Part shown: one piece after another, positions 50,590 to 59,080 of the stretch
Layout: every line of letters begins with the position of its first letter
How positions within the stretch are numbered: the stretch's first letter is position 1
DNA from: Vulcanimicrobiota bacterium
GTDB lineage: Bacteria > Vulcanimicrobiota > Vulcanimicrobiia > Vulcanimicrobiales > Vulcanimicrobiaceae
Assembly (NCBI GenBank): GCA_003161435.1
Contig: PMOS01000023.1
Location: 1 to 64,000, forward strand
Direction of reading: 5' to 3'
Length of the DNA stretch: 64,000 nt
Program-made: the position numbers and the translations under genes
The notes under the pieces: generated by a model
Databases searched by the model: none
What the model saw: only the letters and a program-made list of their open reading frames with translations
Told to the model about the DNA's origin: nothing

Positions 50590-52022
50590 TGAAACGCCTC
50601 GTCCCCGTCGCAGTAGCCGCCCTGCTTACCCTCGCGACCGCCCGCGTTCCCGCGGCAACCGCCGGTCCGGGGCTCTCTGCGCAGCAATCCGAAGAGTTGG
50701 TCGCGAGCTACGTTCACCTGACCAGCGACTTCTACAAGAAGGTCGATCGCCAGGCGGCACTCGACAATGCGCGCACGTCGATGATCGAATACCTCAAGAA
50801 GCGCAAGGTTGCCAATGCGACGTTGCCGTCGCTGCACGCCAGCGACGATGACGTCACCAACGCCGAAGCCCTCAACCATGAAGTTTCGGCGGCCGTCGGA
50901 ACGTACGCCTCCAAGCTCGAGCCGATCGAGTCGCTGTCGGGTTCGACGCAGATCACGTACGCGGCGATCGCGGGCGTCCTCGGTTCGGTCAAGGACCGCT
51001 ATACGGTCTTCCTCTCGCCCAAGGAATACGCGGCACTCAACGAAGGACTCGACGGTACTTCGTTCGGCGGCGTCGGCATCTCGTACGACATCGACGACGC
51101 CACGCACTTGCTGCACGTGGAGAACGTGATCCTCGACGGACCGTCCGATAAGGCCGGCCTGCAGCCCGACGACATGATCGCGGCGATCGACGGCAAGCCC
51201 GTGCCGCAACTGCTCGCGCCCGCGTTGTCCGAAAAAGAAGATCAGAAGCGTCTGACGGCCGAGCAGGGCATCGTCACCGCGCAGTTGCGCGGTAACCCGG
51301 GTACGCGCGTACAGCTCACGCTCGTGCGCGCCGGCAAGACGATGGACCCGGTGACGATCACGCGCGAGACGATCCATCAGCCCAGCGTGAGCTCGAAGAT
51401 GCTGCCGAACAGCATCGGCTACGTCGACCTCACGGTCTTCGGTCAGACCACCGCGCAGGAGCTCAACCTCGCGCTGCACCGGCTCGACGCGCAGGGCGCG
51501 AAGGCCTACGTGGTCGACCTGCGCAACAACGGCGGCGGCTACCTCAACGCCGCGGTCGACGTGTCGTCGAAGTTCATCGCCAACGGACCGATCGTGAGCG
51601 TGCAGTCGCGCGCCGGAACCGACACGGAGTACGATGCGGACAACTCGGCGATCGCGCCGCGCCCCCTCGCCGTGCTGGTGAACCAATACACGGCCTCGGC
51701 CTCGGAGATCACCGCCGGCGCGATCCAAGACAGCGGCGTCGGCACGATCGTCGGGACCAAGACGTTCGGCAAAGGCGTCGTGCAGACGATCTTTCCGATG
51801 CGCGACGGCTCGGCCGTGAAGATCACGACGGCGCGCTACTTCACGCCGAAGGGTCGCGACATCAACGCGGTCGGCATCGAGCCCGAGATCAAGACCGATC
51901 TGCCGAAGAACACGAAGTTCCGCCCGGGTGACCCGACGCAGGACCCGCAGTTGGCCGCCGCGGTCAGCTTCCTCGACGGCCGCATCGCGCAGAACACGAC
52001 GGCTCCCGCACCCAAGTCCTAG
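50589..52022 (+). CDS. second S41 C-terminal processing protease (paralogue)
   Basis: 477 aa; ATG overlaps the previous stop. Signal peptide (MKRLVPVAVAALLTLATARV), PDZ at about 150-250 (FGGVGISYDIDDATH to LQPDDMIAAIDGKPV), S41 core RNNGGGYLNAAVDV, Ser in NQYTASASEITAG, Lys in GTKTFGKGVVQT. Both copies keep the catalytic dyad, so they may have different substrates. The gene ends on the stem-loop at 52021-52051. It follows ftsEX-envC, fitting a role in remodelling envelope proteins during division. Confidence 0.88.
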   Translation: MKRLVPVAVAALLTLATARVPAATAGPGLSAQQSEELVASYVHLTSDFYKKVDRQAALDNARTSMIEYLKKRKVANATLPSLHASDDDVTNAEALNHEVSAAVGTYASKLEPIESLSGSTQITYAAIAGVLGSVKDRYTVFLSPKEYAALNEGLDGTSFGGVGISYDIDDATHLLHVENVILDGPSDKAGLQPDDMIAAIDGKPVPQLLAPALSEKEDQKRLTAEQGIVTAQLRGNPGTRVQLTLVRAGKTMDPVTITRETIHQPSVSSKMLPNSIGYVDLTVFGQTTAQELNLALHRLDAQGAKAYVVDLRNNGGGYLNAAVDVSSKFIANGPIVSVQSRAGTDTEYDADNSAIAPRPLAVLVNQYTASASEITAGAIQDSGVGTIVGTKTFGKGVVQTIFPMRDGSAVKITTARYFTPKGRDINAVGIEPEIKTDLPKNTKFRPGDPTQDPQLAAAVSFLDGRIAQNTTAPAPKS

Positions 52023-52051
52023 TGTGTTCGCGCAGAGTGCGCGAACACACT
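52021..52051. terminator. strong stem-loop, bidirectional terminator
   Basis: AGTGTGTTCGCGC-AGAGT-GCGCGAACACACT: 13-bp perfect stem, 5-base loop. The arm starts within the stop codon of the S41 gene, and the other arm touches the stop of the opposite-strand HAD gene. A similar hairpin follows minE at 58554-58578. Confidence 0.75.
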
Positions 52052-52685
52052 AACACGGAGGCCAGAGTGCCGCCGCGATCTCGTCGAACGACGAGAACGG
52101 CGTGCACTCGATACCGCGCTCTCGGCAGAACTGCTCGAGGGCGCGGTTCTTTTTTGCGAAGCGCACGTCGGCCGCCAACGCGCCTTCGAAATCGCTGATT
52201 CCGTCGCCGACGTAGACCGTCCGTGCGCCGGCGGCGGCGGCCGCGTGAACGCGCGCCGCTTTGTCGTGCCCCAGCACGGAATCGTCGATGAACGTCATTC
52301 GCCAGCCGGCGGTATCGAAGTCGACGTCGTTCGCGAACAGCGGGACGTCGACGCCCGCGCGCTCCAGCGCCGGACCGATGATCGAGCGGATCCCCGCCGA
52401 GACGACGCCGACCCAGGCTCCGTGCTCGTGCGCGACGCGCACGAACCCCGCGAAGGTCGGGTCGATGCGTGCGCGTGACTCCAGCAGCGCGAGCGCCTCG
52501 GGTCGCGACAGCCGAACCAGCGCGGCTTCGCGCGCGAGCGCTTCGCGCAGCGTTATTCGCCCCGCGCGAAGCTCGCGTTCGAGCTCGTGCCACGTCGCGT
52601 CGCCGGCCACCGAACGAACGAGGACGTCGAAGGTGTCGACGTCCGTAATCGTCCCGTCGTAGTCGACGAAGATCGTGAGGCTCAT
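52050..52685 (-). CDS. HAD-IB phosphatase (MtnX/SerB-like)
   Basis: 211 aa, ATG at 52685. HAD motifs: I, FVDYDGTITDVDTF (Asp nucleophile); II Ser in VGVVSAGIRSI; III Lys in LGHDKAARVHA; IV, VYVGDGISDFEG. This resembles 2-hydroxy-3-keto-5-methylthiopentenyl-1-phosphate phosphatase (MtnX) and phosphoserine phosphatases. It follows the RNase E gene by 27 bp on the same strand, probably one transcript, and ends at the stem-loop. Confidence 0.82.
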   Translation of the reverse strand: MSLTIFVDYDGTITDVDTFDVLVRSVAGDATWHELERELRAGRITLREALAREAALVRLSRPEALALLESRARIDPTFAGFVRVAHEHGAWVGVVSAGIRSIIGPALERAGVDVPLFANDVDFDTAGWRMTFIDDSVLGHDKAARVHAAAAAGARTVYVGDGISDFEGALAADVRFAKKNRALEQFCRERGIECTPFSSFDEIAAALWPPC

Positions 52686-52712
52686 CGCCGCCTTACGCCG
52701 TGATGAAGCCGC

Positions 52713-55700
52713 TCAGCTCTTCTTCCGGGTCGCCGTCGCTTTCTTCGCTGCGGGCGCCTTGCGCGTGCCCGATGCTTTCTTCTGGGTGGCGGCGGGTTTC
52801 GTCGCGCTCAACTTCACGCTCGGTTTGGCCGCCGGCGTTTTCTTCGCCGCCGGCGCCTTGGCGGCAGGCGACTTCTTCGCCGCAGCGGTCGCTACGGGTG
52901 CCTTGCGAGCACGCGTCTTCTTCGCCGCTTCCGGCGCGGCGGCCGCGACCGGCTTCGTTGCGGCGGCTACCGGGGTTGCGGCGGCGATCGCTTCGCCCCG
53001 CGGACGGGCACGACCGCGGCGCGGCGGGGTATCGGCAGCGTGTCCCGAGGCTGTGCTCGCCGCGGGACGGACGTCGTCGCGGGCTGCTGACGGCGCGGGC
53101 AGTGCGCGAACGGGTGCACTGGGTTCGAGCCGTTCGCGCCGGGCCGGCGCTTCGGGGGCGCCGCGCCTGGTGCGGGTTGGGCGCGCCGCCTTGACGGGCT
53201 CGGCGCGTTCCTTTGGCGGCGTGATCACGGGCGGCGGGGGTGCGACCGCGACGTCGCCGCGCTTGCGGTTCCAAGGCGCGATCGCCCGCGATGGGGTTGG
53301 CGGCGCGGTCTCACCGGTCGCCTGCGCCCCGCCTCCGGGGCTGACCCGGAAGATGTGGCGATCTGGTACCGCCGGTCCGGCGCTCGCCACGGCTGAATCG
53401 GCACCCGCAGCAGCGACCTGTCCTTCGCCCAGCTGCCCGATCGCCTGTCCCGAACTCGTCGAAGGACGCCCGCGGCGGCGACGGCGGCGGCGGCGGCGCT
53501 TACGCTCGCCGTTCTCGCCGAGAACGGCGCCGGTCTGTCCGACGGCCGTTGCTTCTTCCTCATCGTCTTCGAGCTCCGCGTCGACGACGAACGGTGCGGC
53601 GACGGCCGGGGCCGCGGCGTTCGCGGCGACTTCGCTGCTGCCGCGCCCGCCACGACGGCGACGACGGCGCTTGCGGTGTCCGGCTTCCTCGCCCTCGGGC
53701 TCGGCCGCCGCTGGCGCGGTCGAAGCGGTCGGACGCAACGGGATCGGCACGGAGGCCGGCCGAGGCGACGCCACGCCGCCGACACGATCGCCGGAGAGCT
53801 TCTCGCCGGGCAGCACCGTACGCGCCCCCGAAAACGTCTCGGCCTGTCCCGAGCCAAGCCCGTCCTGAGCTTCTCGAAGGGAAGGGCCCGACACCACCGG
53901 ACGCGCGCCTGAGAGCGACTCGCCGGGCAACAGCGTGGTCACGCGGCCGTCGGCCGCTTTTTGCGCGGTCGTCTTCGGCTTGGCGGCCTTTGCGTCGACC
54001 TCTTCGACGGTCGAGATGCCGATCGAAGTGCGGCCGCCCAGGCCCTTCTCGGCCTCCTCGGCCAGCTCGCGCAACTCGGCGGCCTGCTCGGCGGGGGTCA
54101 GCTCGCGCTTGCGCCCGCGGCCGCCGCGGCGGCGCTTCTTGGCACCGCGGCCTTCGCCGATCGCCGTCGCGGCTTCGATCCGCGTCCGCGGCTCGGCCAA
54201 GATGTCGCTGCCGTCGACGTCGATGATGCGGATCTTGATCGTCTTGCCGGCCGCGTTCGCCGCGTTCTCGACCTCGATCAGCCGGCCCGCGACGATCGCG
54301 GCGGCGGCGGTCGCATTCGGCAACCGCGTGTGGAGCAGCTCGACCTCGAACTCGTCGCCGACCCGGATCGGGGCGAAGGGCGGAAGGTTCTCGTCGCCCC
54401 ACACGATGCGCGGCCGCTCGGGGTGAACCGCCGGATCGACGAACACGTCGATCTGCGCGCCGACGCGCTCGGCGAGCTGCACGCGCTCGTCCTCGTACCA
54501 GTACTCGGCCTGCGCCGCGACGCTCGGCGCCGCCGCGATGTGCACGTGCTTGACGGCACCATTTCGGTGGTCGAGGATCTCGCGGAAGGCTCCGATCGTC
54601 ACGGACTCCGCCGACATCACGCTGCCCAGACCTTCGCAGGTCGGACACTTGCCGCGCAGCTGCTGACCCAGATCCTTGCCGACGCGCTTGCGGGTGAACT
54701 CGAGCAGACCCAGCGGCGAGAACGACTGGATCGTCGAGCGCGTGCGGTCCTTGCGCAGACCCTCCTGCAGCGCCGAGATCACGCGGTTGCGATCGCCTTC
54801 CGACGACATGTCGATGAAGTCGCACACGATGATCCCGCCGATGTCGCGCAGGCGCACCTGGCGCGCGATCTCCGTCGCGGCTTCGACGTTGGTGCGCACG
54901 ATCGTGTCGTCGAGGTTCTTCCCGCCGGTGAACTTGCCCGAGTTCACGTCGACGACGGTGAGCGCTTCGGTCGATTCGATCACGATCGAACCGCCGGACG
55001 GCAGCTTGACCGTCGGCTTCATCAGGCGCGCGATCTCGTCGTCGATCTTGAAGTCGCCGAACAGGCGCTTCCCGCTCTCGTAGTACTTGATGCGCTCGAC
55101 GTATTGCGGCCCGAGCAGGCGCATGAAGTCTTTGACGTTCTCGGTTTCGGTTTCGTCGTCGAGCCAGACGTTGTTGACTTCAGGGGTGATGAAGTCGCGC
55201 GCGGTCTTGTAGACCAGGTTCATGTCCTTGTGCAGCAGCGCCGGGGCGTCGATGCGTTTGTACTGCTCCAGGATCCCGTGCCACATGCGGATCAGCACGC
55301 CCAGGTCGGCGATCAGCTCGGCGTTCGAGACGTTCGCCGCGGCGGTCCGCACGACGGTCGCCATCCCGTCCGGACGGATCGCCTTCATCACGGCTTTGAG
55401 CCGGTTGCGCTCGTCAGCCGACTCGATCTTGCGCGAGACGCCGCTGAACTTGCCCGTCGGCATGAGGATCAGGTAGCGCCCGGGCAGCGAGATGTTGGTC
55501 GAGACGCGCGCGCCTTTGAGCCCGCGCGGCTCCTTGACGATCTGCACCAGCACGTCGTCGCCGCGGCTGACCTTCTCGGTGATCGTGTAGCCGCTGCGGC
55601 CTTGCGTGACTTCGACGTCGCCGATGTTGAGCGGCGTCTTGTTGATGTCGTCCACGTAGAGAAAGGCGTTTCGCCCGAGTCCGATGTCGACGAAGCTCGC

Positions 55701-55856
55701 GCCCATCCCGGGCAGGACGTTGACGACCTTGCCCTTGTAGATGGACCCGATGACGCGCTCTTCGCGCTCGACGTAGATCTCTGCGAGACGGCCTTCCTCG
55801 AGGATCGCGACGCGGTTCTCCCACGGATCGCTCGAGATGAGGATGTCGGTCGACAA
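52713..55856 (-). CDS. rne: ribonuclease E/G with long basic C-terminal region
   Basis: 1047 aa from the TTG at 55856. This start places the catalytic residues at Asp303 (VVDVNSGKF) and Asp346 (IIVCDFIDM), and the zinc link at Cys404 and Cys407 (CPTCEGLG), exactly the E. coli RNase E numbers, which supports it. An S1 domain lies at about 38-120 (IGSIYKGKVVNVLPGMGASF). The rest (about 580-1047) is disordered and low-complexity: Arg-rich tracts (GHRKRRRRRRGGRG, KRRRRRRRRRRGR), and a final Ala/Lys/Pro histone-H1-like tail (AAKAPAAKKTPAAK). It carries two in-frame copies of the dispersed repeat. It cleaves mRNA 5'-end-dependently and likely scaffolds a degradosome. Confidence 0.92.
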   Translation of the reverse strand: MSTDILISSDPWENRVAILEEGRLAEIYVEREERVIGSIYKGKVVNVLPGMGASFVDIGLGRNAFLYVDDINKTPLNIGDVEVTQGRSGYTITEKVSRGDDVLVQIVKEPRGLKGARVSTNISLPGRYLILMPTGKFSGVSRKIESADERNRLKAVMKAIRPDGMATVVRTAAANVSNAELIADLGVLIRMWHGILEQYKRIDAPALLHKDMNLVYKTARDFITPEVNNVWLDDETETENVKDFMRLLGPQYVERIKYYESGKRLFGDFKIDDEIARLMKPTVKLPSGGSIVIESTEALTVVDVNSGKFTGGKNLDDTIVRTNVEAATEIARQVRLRDIGGIIVCDFIDMSSEGDRNRVISALQEGLRKDRTRSTIQSFSPLGLLEFTRKRVGKDLGQQLRGKCPTCEGLGSVMSAESVTIGAFREILDHRNGAVKHVHIAAAPSVAAQAEYWYEDERVQLAERVGAQIDVFVDPAVHPERPRIVWGDENLPPFAPIRVGDEFEVELLHTRLPNATAAAAIVAGRLIEVENAANAAGKTIKIRIIDVDGSDILAEPRTRIEAATAIGEGRGAKKRRRGGRGRKRELTPAEQAAELRELAEEAEKGLGGRTSIGISTVEEVDAKAAKPKTTAQKAADGRVTTLLPGESLSGARPVVSGPSLREAQDGLGSGQAETFSGARTVLPGEKLSGDRVGGVASPRPASVPIPLRPTASTAPAAAEPEGEEAGHRKRRRRRRGGRGSSEVAANAAAPAVAAPFVVDAELEDDEEEATAVGQTGAVLGENGERKRRRRRRRRRGRPSTSSGQAIGQLGEGQVAAAGADSAVASAGPAVPDRHIFRVSPGGGAQATGETAPPTPSRAIAPWNRKRGDVAVAPPPPVITPPKERAEPVKAARPTRTRRGAPEAPARRERLEPSAPVRALPAPSAARDDVRPAASTASGHAADTPPRRGRARPRGEAIAAATPVAAATKPVAAAAPEAAKKTRARKAPVATAAAKKSPAAKAPAAKKTPAAKPSVKLSATKPAATQKKASGTRKAPAAKKATATRKKS
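53444..53466. repeat. dispersed palindromic repeat, copy D (in rne)
   Basis: CCTGTCCCGAACTCGTCGAAGGA; two mismatches in the core relative to copy A. Translated on the minus strand as PSTSSGQ, the same peptide as in the PhzF copy, in the disordered C-terminal half of RNase E. Confidence 0.75.
53843..53881. repeat. dispersed palindromic repeat, copy E (compound, in rne)
   Basis: CCTGTCCCGAGC (53843-53854) followed by CGTCCTGAGCTTCTCGAAGGG (53861-53881): a partial and an almost complete unit fused. Read on the minus strand it gives PSLREAQDGLGSGQ, a different reading frame from copies A and D but still open. Confidence 0.65.
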
Positions 55857-56102
55857 GGTGGTAACTGGCCTCTCTACGGGCCGAGGCGGCCGTCGTCCGC
55901 GCGCACATCGCGACGACGCGGATGCGTCATCGAGCGGGCGCCGCAGGTGGACGCTCTCGTCCCTCTTGTAAATCGTGAAAAACTGTTCAACGCATCCGGA
56001 CGATCCAACGCCAGTCCCTTCGGCCCGGCGCAATCACCCTTCGAATGCTGTCCCCGCTGCAGTTCAGGGAGTCCCTAGGATGGTCCTTTGCGCGGCTGAG
56101 TC

Positions 56103-57338
56103 ATGACTGGTAGACAAGCAGCCTTTCGGTGGCTCTGGGCAGGGCAGACGACGAGCGCGGTCGGCAGCGCGATCAGCGTCCTGGCGATCCCGACCATCGC
56201 GATCGTCGCGCTGCACGCTTCGCCCATCGCGGTCGGAACACTGGAGGCCGTCGAGTTCGCGGCCTTTCCGCTGCTCGGTCTGGTCGCCGGCGTCTGGATC
56301 GATCGCTGGCCGCGCCGCACCACGATGCTCGTCGCCGATCTCGTGCGCGGGGTAGCGCTCGCGTCGATCCCGCTGGCTGCGCTGGTGCACGCGCTGGGCT
56401 TCCCGCAGCTCGTCGCGGTCGCGGCATGCGTCGGCATCGCTTCGGTGTTCTTCCAGGTCGCCTACCAGTCGCTGGTCCCGGCCCTGGTCGACGAGGCGGA
56501 GCTCGAGCGCGCGAACGCTCGGCTCGAGCTCACCAGCAGTGGCGCGCAGGTCACCGGCAGTGCGCTGGCCGGTGCACTGATCGCGGCCATCGGCGCGCCG
56601 CTCACCGTCGTCCTCGACGCCGCCTCGTTCGGCATCTCGGCACTGACCCTCGCCGTCGTTCGCGTGCGCGAGACGCACCTCGAGGCGGGTTCGCCGCACG
56701 CCTCGTTCGCGACGTCGCTGCGTCAAGGGATCGCGGCCGTGATGCGCGCGCCGGTTATCCTGCGCATCGCCGGCGCGACGGCGATGTCGAACTTCGGCAT
56801 CGCGATGGGAACGGCGGTCTACCTGATCTTCCTGTACCGCGTGCTGCATCTGTCGCCGGCAATTACCGGAGCGCTGTTCGCGGTATCGAACGCCGGCGTC
56901 GTCGGCGCTCTCTTCGCGCCCCGCATCGCGCGCCGGTTCGGCGCAGGCCGCGCGATGTTGTGGTCGCTCACGCTCGGTGTCGTCTCGCAGTTCTTGGTTC
57001 CGCTCGCGGTCCTAGTCCCGCCGCTGCCGCTGCTGTTCGCCGCGCAGGTCGCAATGACGGCCTGCGTGCCCATCTACAACATCACGCAGGTCAGCCTGCG
57101 CCAGCGGCTGATCCCCGCCGAGCTGATGGGCCGTGCGAACGCGACCATTCGAACCGTCGTCTGGGGAACGATGCCGTTGGGTCTGATCGCCGGCGGCGCG
57201 CTCGGCAGTACGATCGGCATCGTGCCGACACTGATCGTCGCGGCCGCCGTTGCGTGTACGGCGATCCCGTGGCTGTTGAGCGCGCCGGTGCGCGCGCTGC
57301 GGGCGGACGACGATTCGCCGGTGAGCTCGCTCCGCTGA
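56103..57338 (+). CDS. MFS transporter (enterobactin exporter/MDR-like)
   Basis: 411 aa, ATG at 56103 with no clear ribosome site. 12 membrane segments, first-half motif GVWIDRWPRRTTMLVADLVRG (the motif A type of the DHA3/EntS group), second half FAPRIARRFGAGRA. Probably drug or siderophore efflux. Divergent from rne; the 246-bp gap between them must carry both promoters. Convergent with rodA (7-bp gap). Confidence 0.83.
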   Translation: MTGRQAAFRWLWAGQTTSAVGSAISVLAIPTIAIVALHASPIAVGTLEAVEFAAFPLLGLVAGVWIDRWPRRTTMLVADLVRGVALASIPLAALVHALGFPQLVAVAACVGIASVFFQVAYQSLVPALVDEAELERANARLELTSSGAQVTGSALAGALIAAIGAPLTVVLDAASFGISALTLAVVRVRETHLEAGSPHASFATSLRQGIAAVMRAPVILRIAGATAMSNFGIAMGTAVYLIFLYRVLHLSPAITGALFAVSNAGVVGALFAPRIARRFGAGRAMLWSLTLGVVSQFLVPLAVLVPPLPLLFAAQVAMTACVPIYNITQVSLRQRLIPAELMGRANATIRTVVWGTMPLGLIAGGALGSTIGIVPTLIVAAAVACTAIPWLLSAPVRALRADDDSPVSSLR

Positions 57339-57345
57339 TCGCCGC

Positions 57346-58464
57346 CTACGCGCGCCGAGCGGCGTCGCCGAAGACGAGCTTGTCCTTCTGCAGCACGATG
57401 TTGAGCAGGATACCGACCGCGATGTAGTCGGTCATCAGCGCGCTGCCGCCGTACGACATGAACGGGAGCGGGATCCCGGTGATCGGCATGATGCCGATCG
57501 TCATCCCGATGTTGACGACGATGTGGAACGCGATCATCGTGACCAGCCCGACGGCGAGCAGCACGCCGAAGCGGTCTTTGGCAGCCAGCACGGCACGCAT
57601 GGCGAAGCCGATGGTGATCGCGTAGAGGGCGAGCAACACGATCGCGCCGATGAAGCCCGCCTCCTCACCGACGGCGGTGAAGATGAAATCGCGCGAGTTC
57701 TCCGGCACGAACGCGAGCTGGGTCTGGGTTCCGCGGAACAGCCCCTTGCCGAACCACTCTCCGCTGCCGACCGCGATCTTCGACTGGTTGAGGTTGTAGC
57801 CGACGCCCTGCGGATCGAGCTTGGGATCGAGGAACACCAGCAGCCGCGCGCGCTGAAACGGCTTGAGCAGGTGCTCGCTGGTGAGCACGTACGCCGCCGC
57901 CGTCGCGATCGCCGCGATGTACAGGCCGAAGTCGATCAGGTTCGGCAAGCCGAAGTACAGCTGCGCGGTGAGGATCGCACCGATAACCATCGTCGTCCCG
58001 AGGTCGGGCTGCTTGAGGATGAGCACCGCGGGGACCGCGACCGCGAGCAACGGGAGCCACAGCTCCTGGATCCGGCGGAATGTCCCGCGCGAGAGCAGCG
58101 CGGCGATGGCGATCGCCAGCACGACCTTCGCCGGCTCCGACGGTTGGAACTGAAACGGCCCGATCTGGATCCAACGCGCCGCACCGAGCACCGAATGTCC
58201 CTTGAACGTGATGTACACCAACAGCGCGAGCGTAACGAGGTACAGCGGCAACGCCCAGCGGCGCCACACGCGGTAGTCGAGGAAGGCCGTGCCGATCATC
58301 ATCGCGATCCCGACGCCGCCGTACACGAGTTGCTTGCGCCACTCGTCGGCGGCATAGGGTGCGTGCAACGTCGCGGAACGGATGAACACGATCCCGAGCA
58401 TCGTCACCAGCACCGGCGCGATCGCCAGCGGCCAGTTGAACCGGGTGTACCAAGGGCGTTCCAC
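57346..58464 (-). CDS. rodA: rod shape-determining SEDS protein RodA
   Basis: 372 aa, ATG at 58464. SEDS-family peptidoglycan glycosyltransferase: about ten membrane helices, with LGAARWIQIGPFQFQPSEPAK (about 93-113), LILKQPDLGTTMV, PENSRDFIFTAVGEEAGFIG and ITGIPLPFMSYGGSALMTDY near the C-terminus. It polymerises glycan during cell elongation with a class B PBP, not present in the window. It is the gene after minE on the same strand with a 115-bp gap carrying the hairpin. Confidence 0.93.
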   Translation of the reverse strand: MERPWYTRFNWPLAIAPVLVTMLGIVFIRSATLHAPYAADEWRKQLVYGGVGIAMMIGTAFLDYRVWRRWALPLYLVTLALLVYITFKGHSVLGAARWIQIGPFQFQPSEPAKVVLAIAIAALLSRGTFRRIQELWLPLLAVAVPAVLILKQPDLGTTMVIGAILTAQLYFGLPNLIDFGLYIAAIATAAAYVLTSEHLLKPFQRARLLVFLDPKLDPQGVGYNLNQSKIAVGSGEWFGKGLFRGTQTQLAFVPENSRDFIFTAVGEEAGFIGAIVLLALYAITIGFAMRAVLAAKDRFGVLLAVGLVTMIAFHIVVNIGMTIGIMPITGIPLPFMSYGGSALMTDYIAVGILLNIVLQKDKLVFGDAARRA

Positions 58465-58553
58465 TGCCCGCCTCTTCGGCGCGCACGGAACCGCCCTCTG
58501 CTATTCGTCGGACTGGTTCGATTCACGGCGGATCGGCCGTAGGCCGAACGCGA

Positions 58554-58578
58554 GTGTTGGCGCACTTTGCGCCAACAC
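58554..58578. terminator. stem-loop after minE
   Basis: GTGTTGGCGCA-CTT-TGCGCCAACAC: 11-bp perfect stem, 3-base loop, immediately after the minE stop (58580). It resembles the hairpin at 52021-52051 in its GTGT ends and abutting position. Ends the min operon. Confidence 0.7.
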
Positions 58579-58579
58579 A

Positions 58580-59080
58580 CTACGACGTCGCCGGCGCCGC
58601 CGTGTTGGTGGACATGCCTTTGCGGCGCTTGCGCCTGGTCGGCCGATGGCCGTTCGCCGGGCCGCTCGCCTTGGGCTTCGCAGGCTTGGGCGCAGGCGGC
58701 GGCTCGACCGCGGGCGGACGTTCGGCGACCGCGACCGATGCGCCGGTTTTGGTCGGGTCGAGCAGCGGCAGATCGGGCCCGCGCGACGGTGGCGGCGGGG
58801 GCGCGGGCGGCGGCGGCGGTACGGGGCGCGGGTGCATCCCGAGGATCGGGATGTTGGCCAGCATCGCGACCTCTTTCTCGCGCTGCTCGAAGGTGACGTC
58901 GCAGTTCGGAACGTCGACGTCGACGTAGCGCGAGATCACCTCGATCAAGTCGTGCTTGAGCGCTTCGACGACGTCGGGTGCAAGCGAGAGATGATCCGAC
59001 AGCAGCACCAAGCGCAAGCGTTCCTTCGCAGTTGCGCTGGACGGTGGCTTGCCGAAGAAACGCTGGATGAACTGCAACAC
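58580..59080 (-). CDS. minE: cell division topological specificity factor MinE with extended tail
   Basis: 166 aa, ATG sharing a base with the minD2 stop (TGATG). The first 85 residues are MinE: MLQFIQRFFGKPPSS amphipathic membrane helix, then AKERLRLVLLSDHL (MinD-binding), and DVDVPNCDVTFEQREKE. Normal MinE ends here (about 85-90 aa). Here about 80 extra residues follow: a polyproline block (RPVPPPPPAPPPPPSRG), then a basic tail (RPTRRKRRKGMS). MinE drives MinD ATP hydrolysis and pole-to-pole movement. The tail may bind other partners. Confidence 0.88.
   Translation of the reverse strand: MLQFIQRFFGKPPSSATAKERLRLVLLSDHLSLAPDVVEALKHDLIEVISRYVDVDVPNCDVTFEQREKEVAMLANIPILGMHPRPVPPPPPAPPPPPSRGPDLPLLDPTKTGASVAVAERPPAVEPPPAPKPAKPKASGPANGHRPTRRKRRKGMSTNTAAPATS

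Noticed and set aside
53961-56078. A 700-codon plus-strand frame opposite rne
   Set aside because: Composition is typical antisense of a high-GC gene; rne on the minus strand matches the family including residue numbers of catalytic sites.
58514-58540. GGTTCGATTC, reminiscent of a tRNA T-arm
   Set aside because: Flanking bases do not form the T stem and no acceptor, D or anticodon arms are present.
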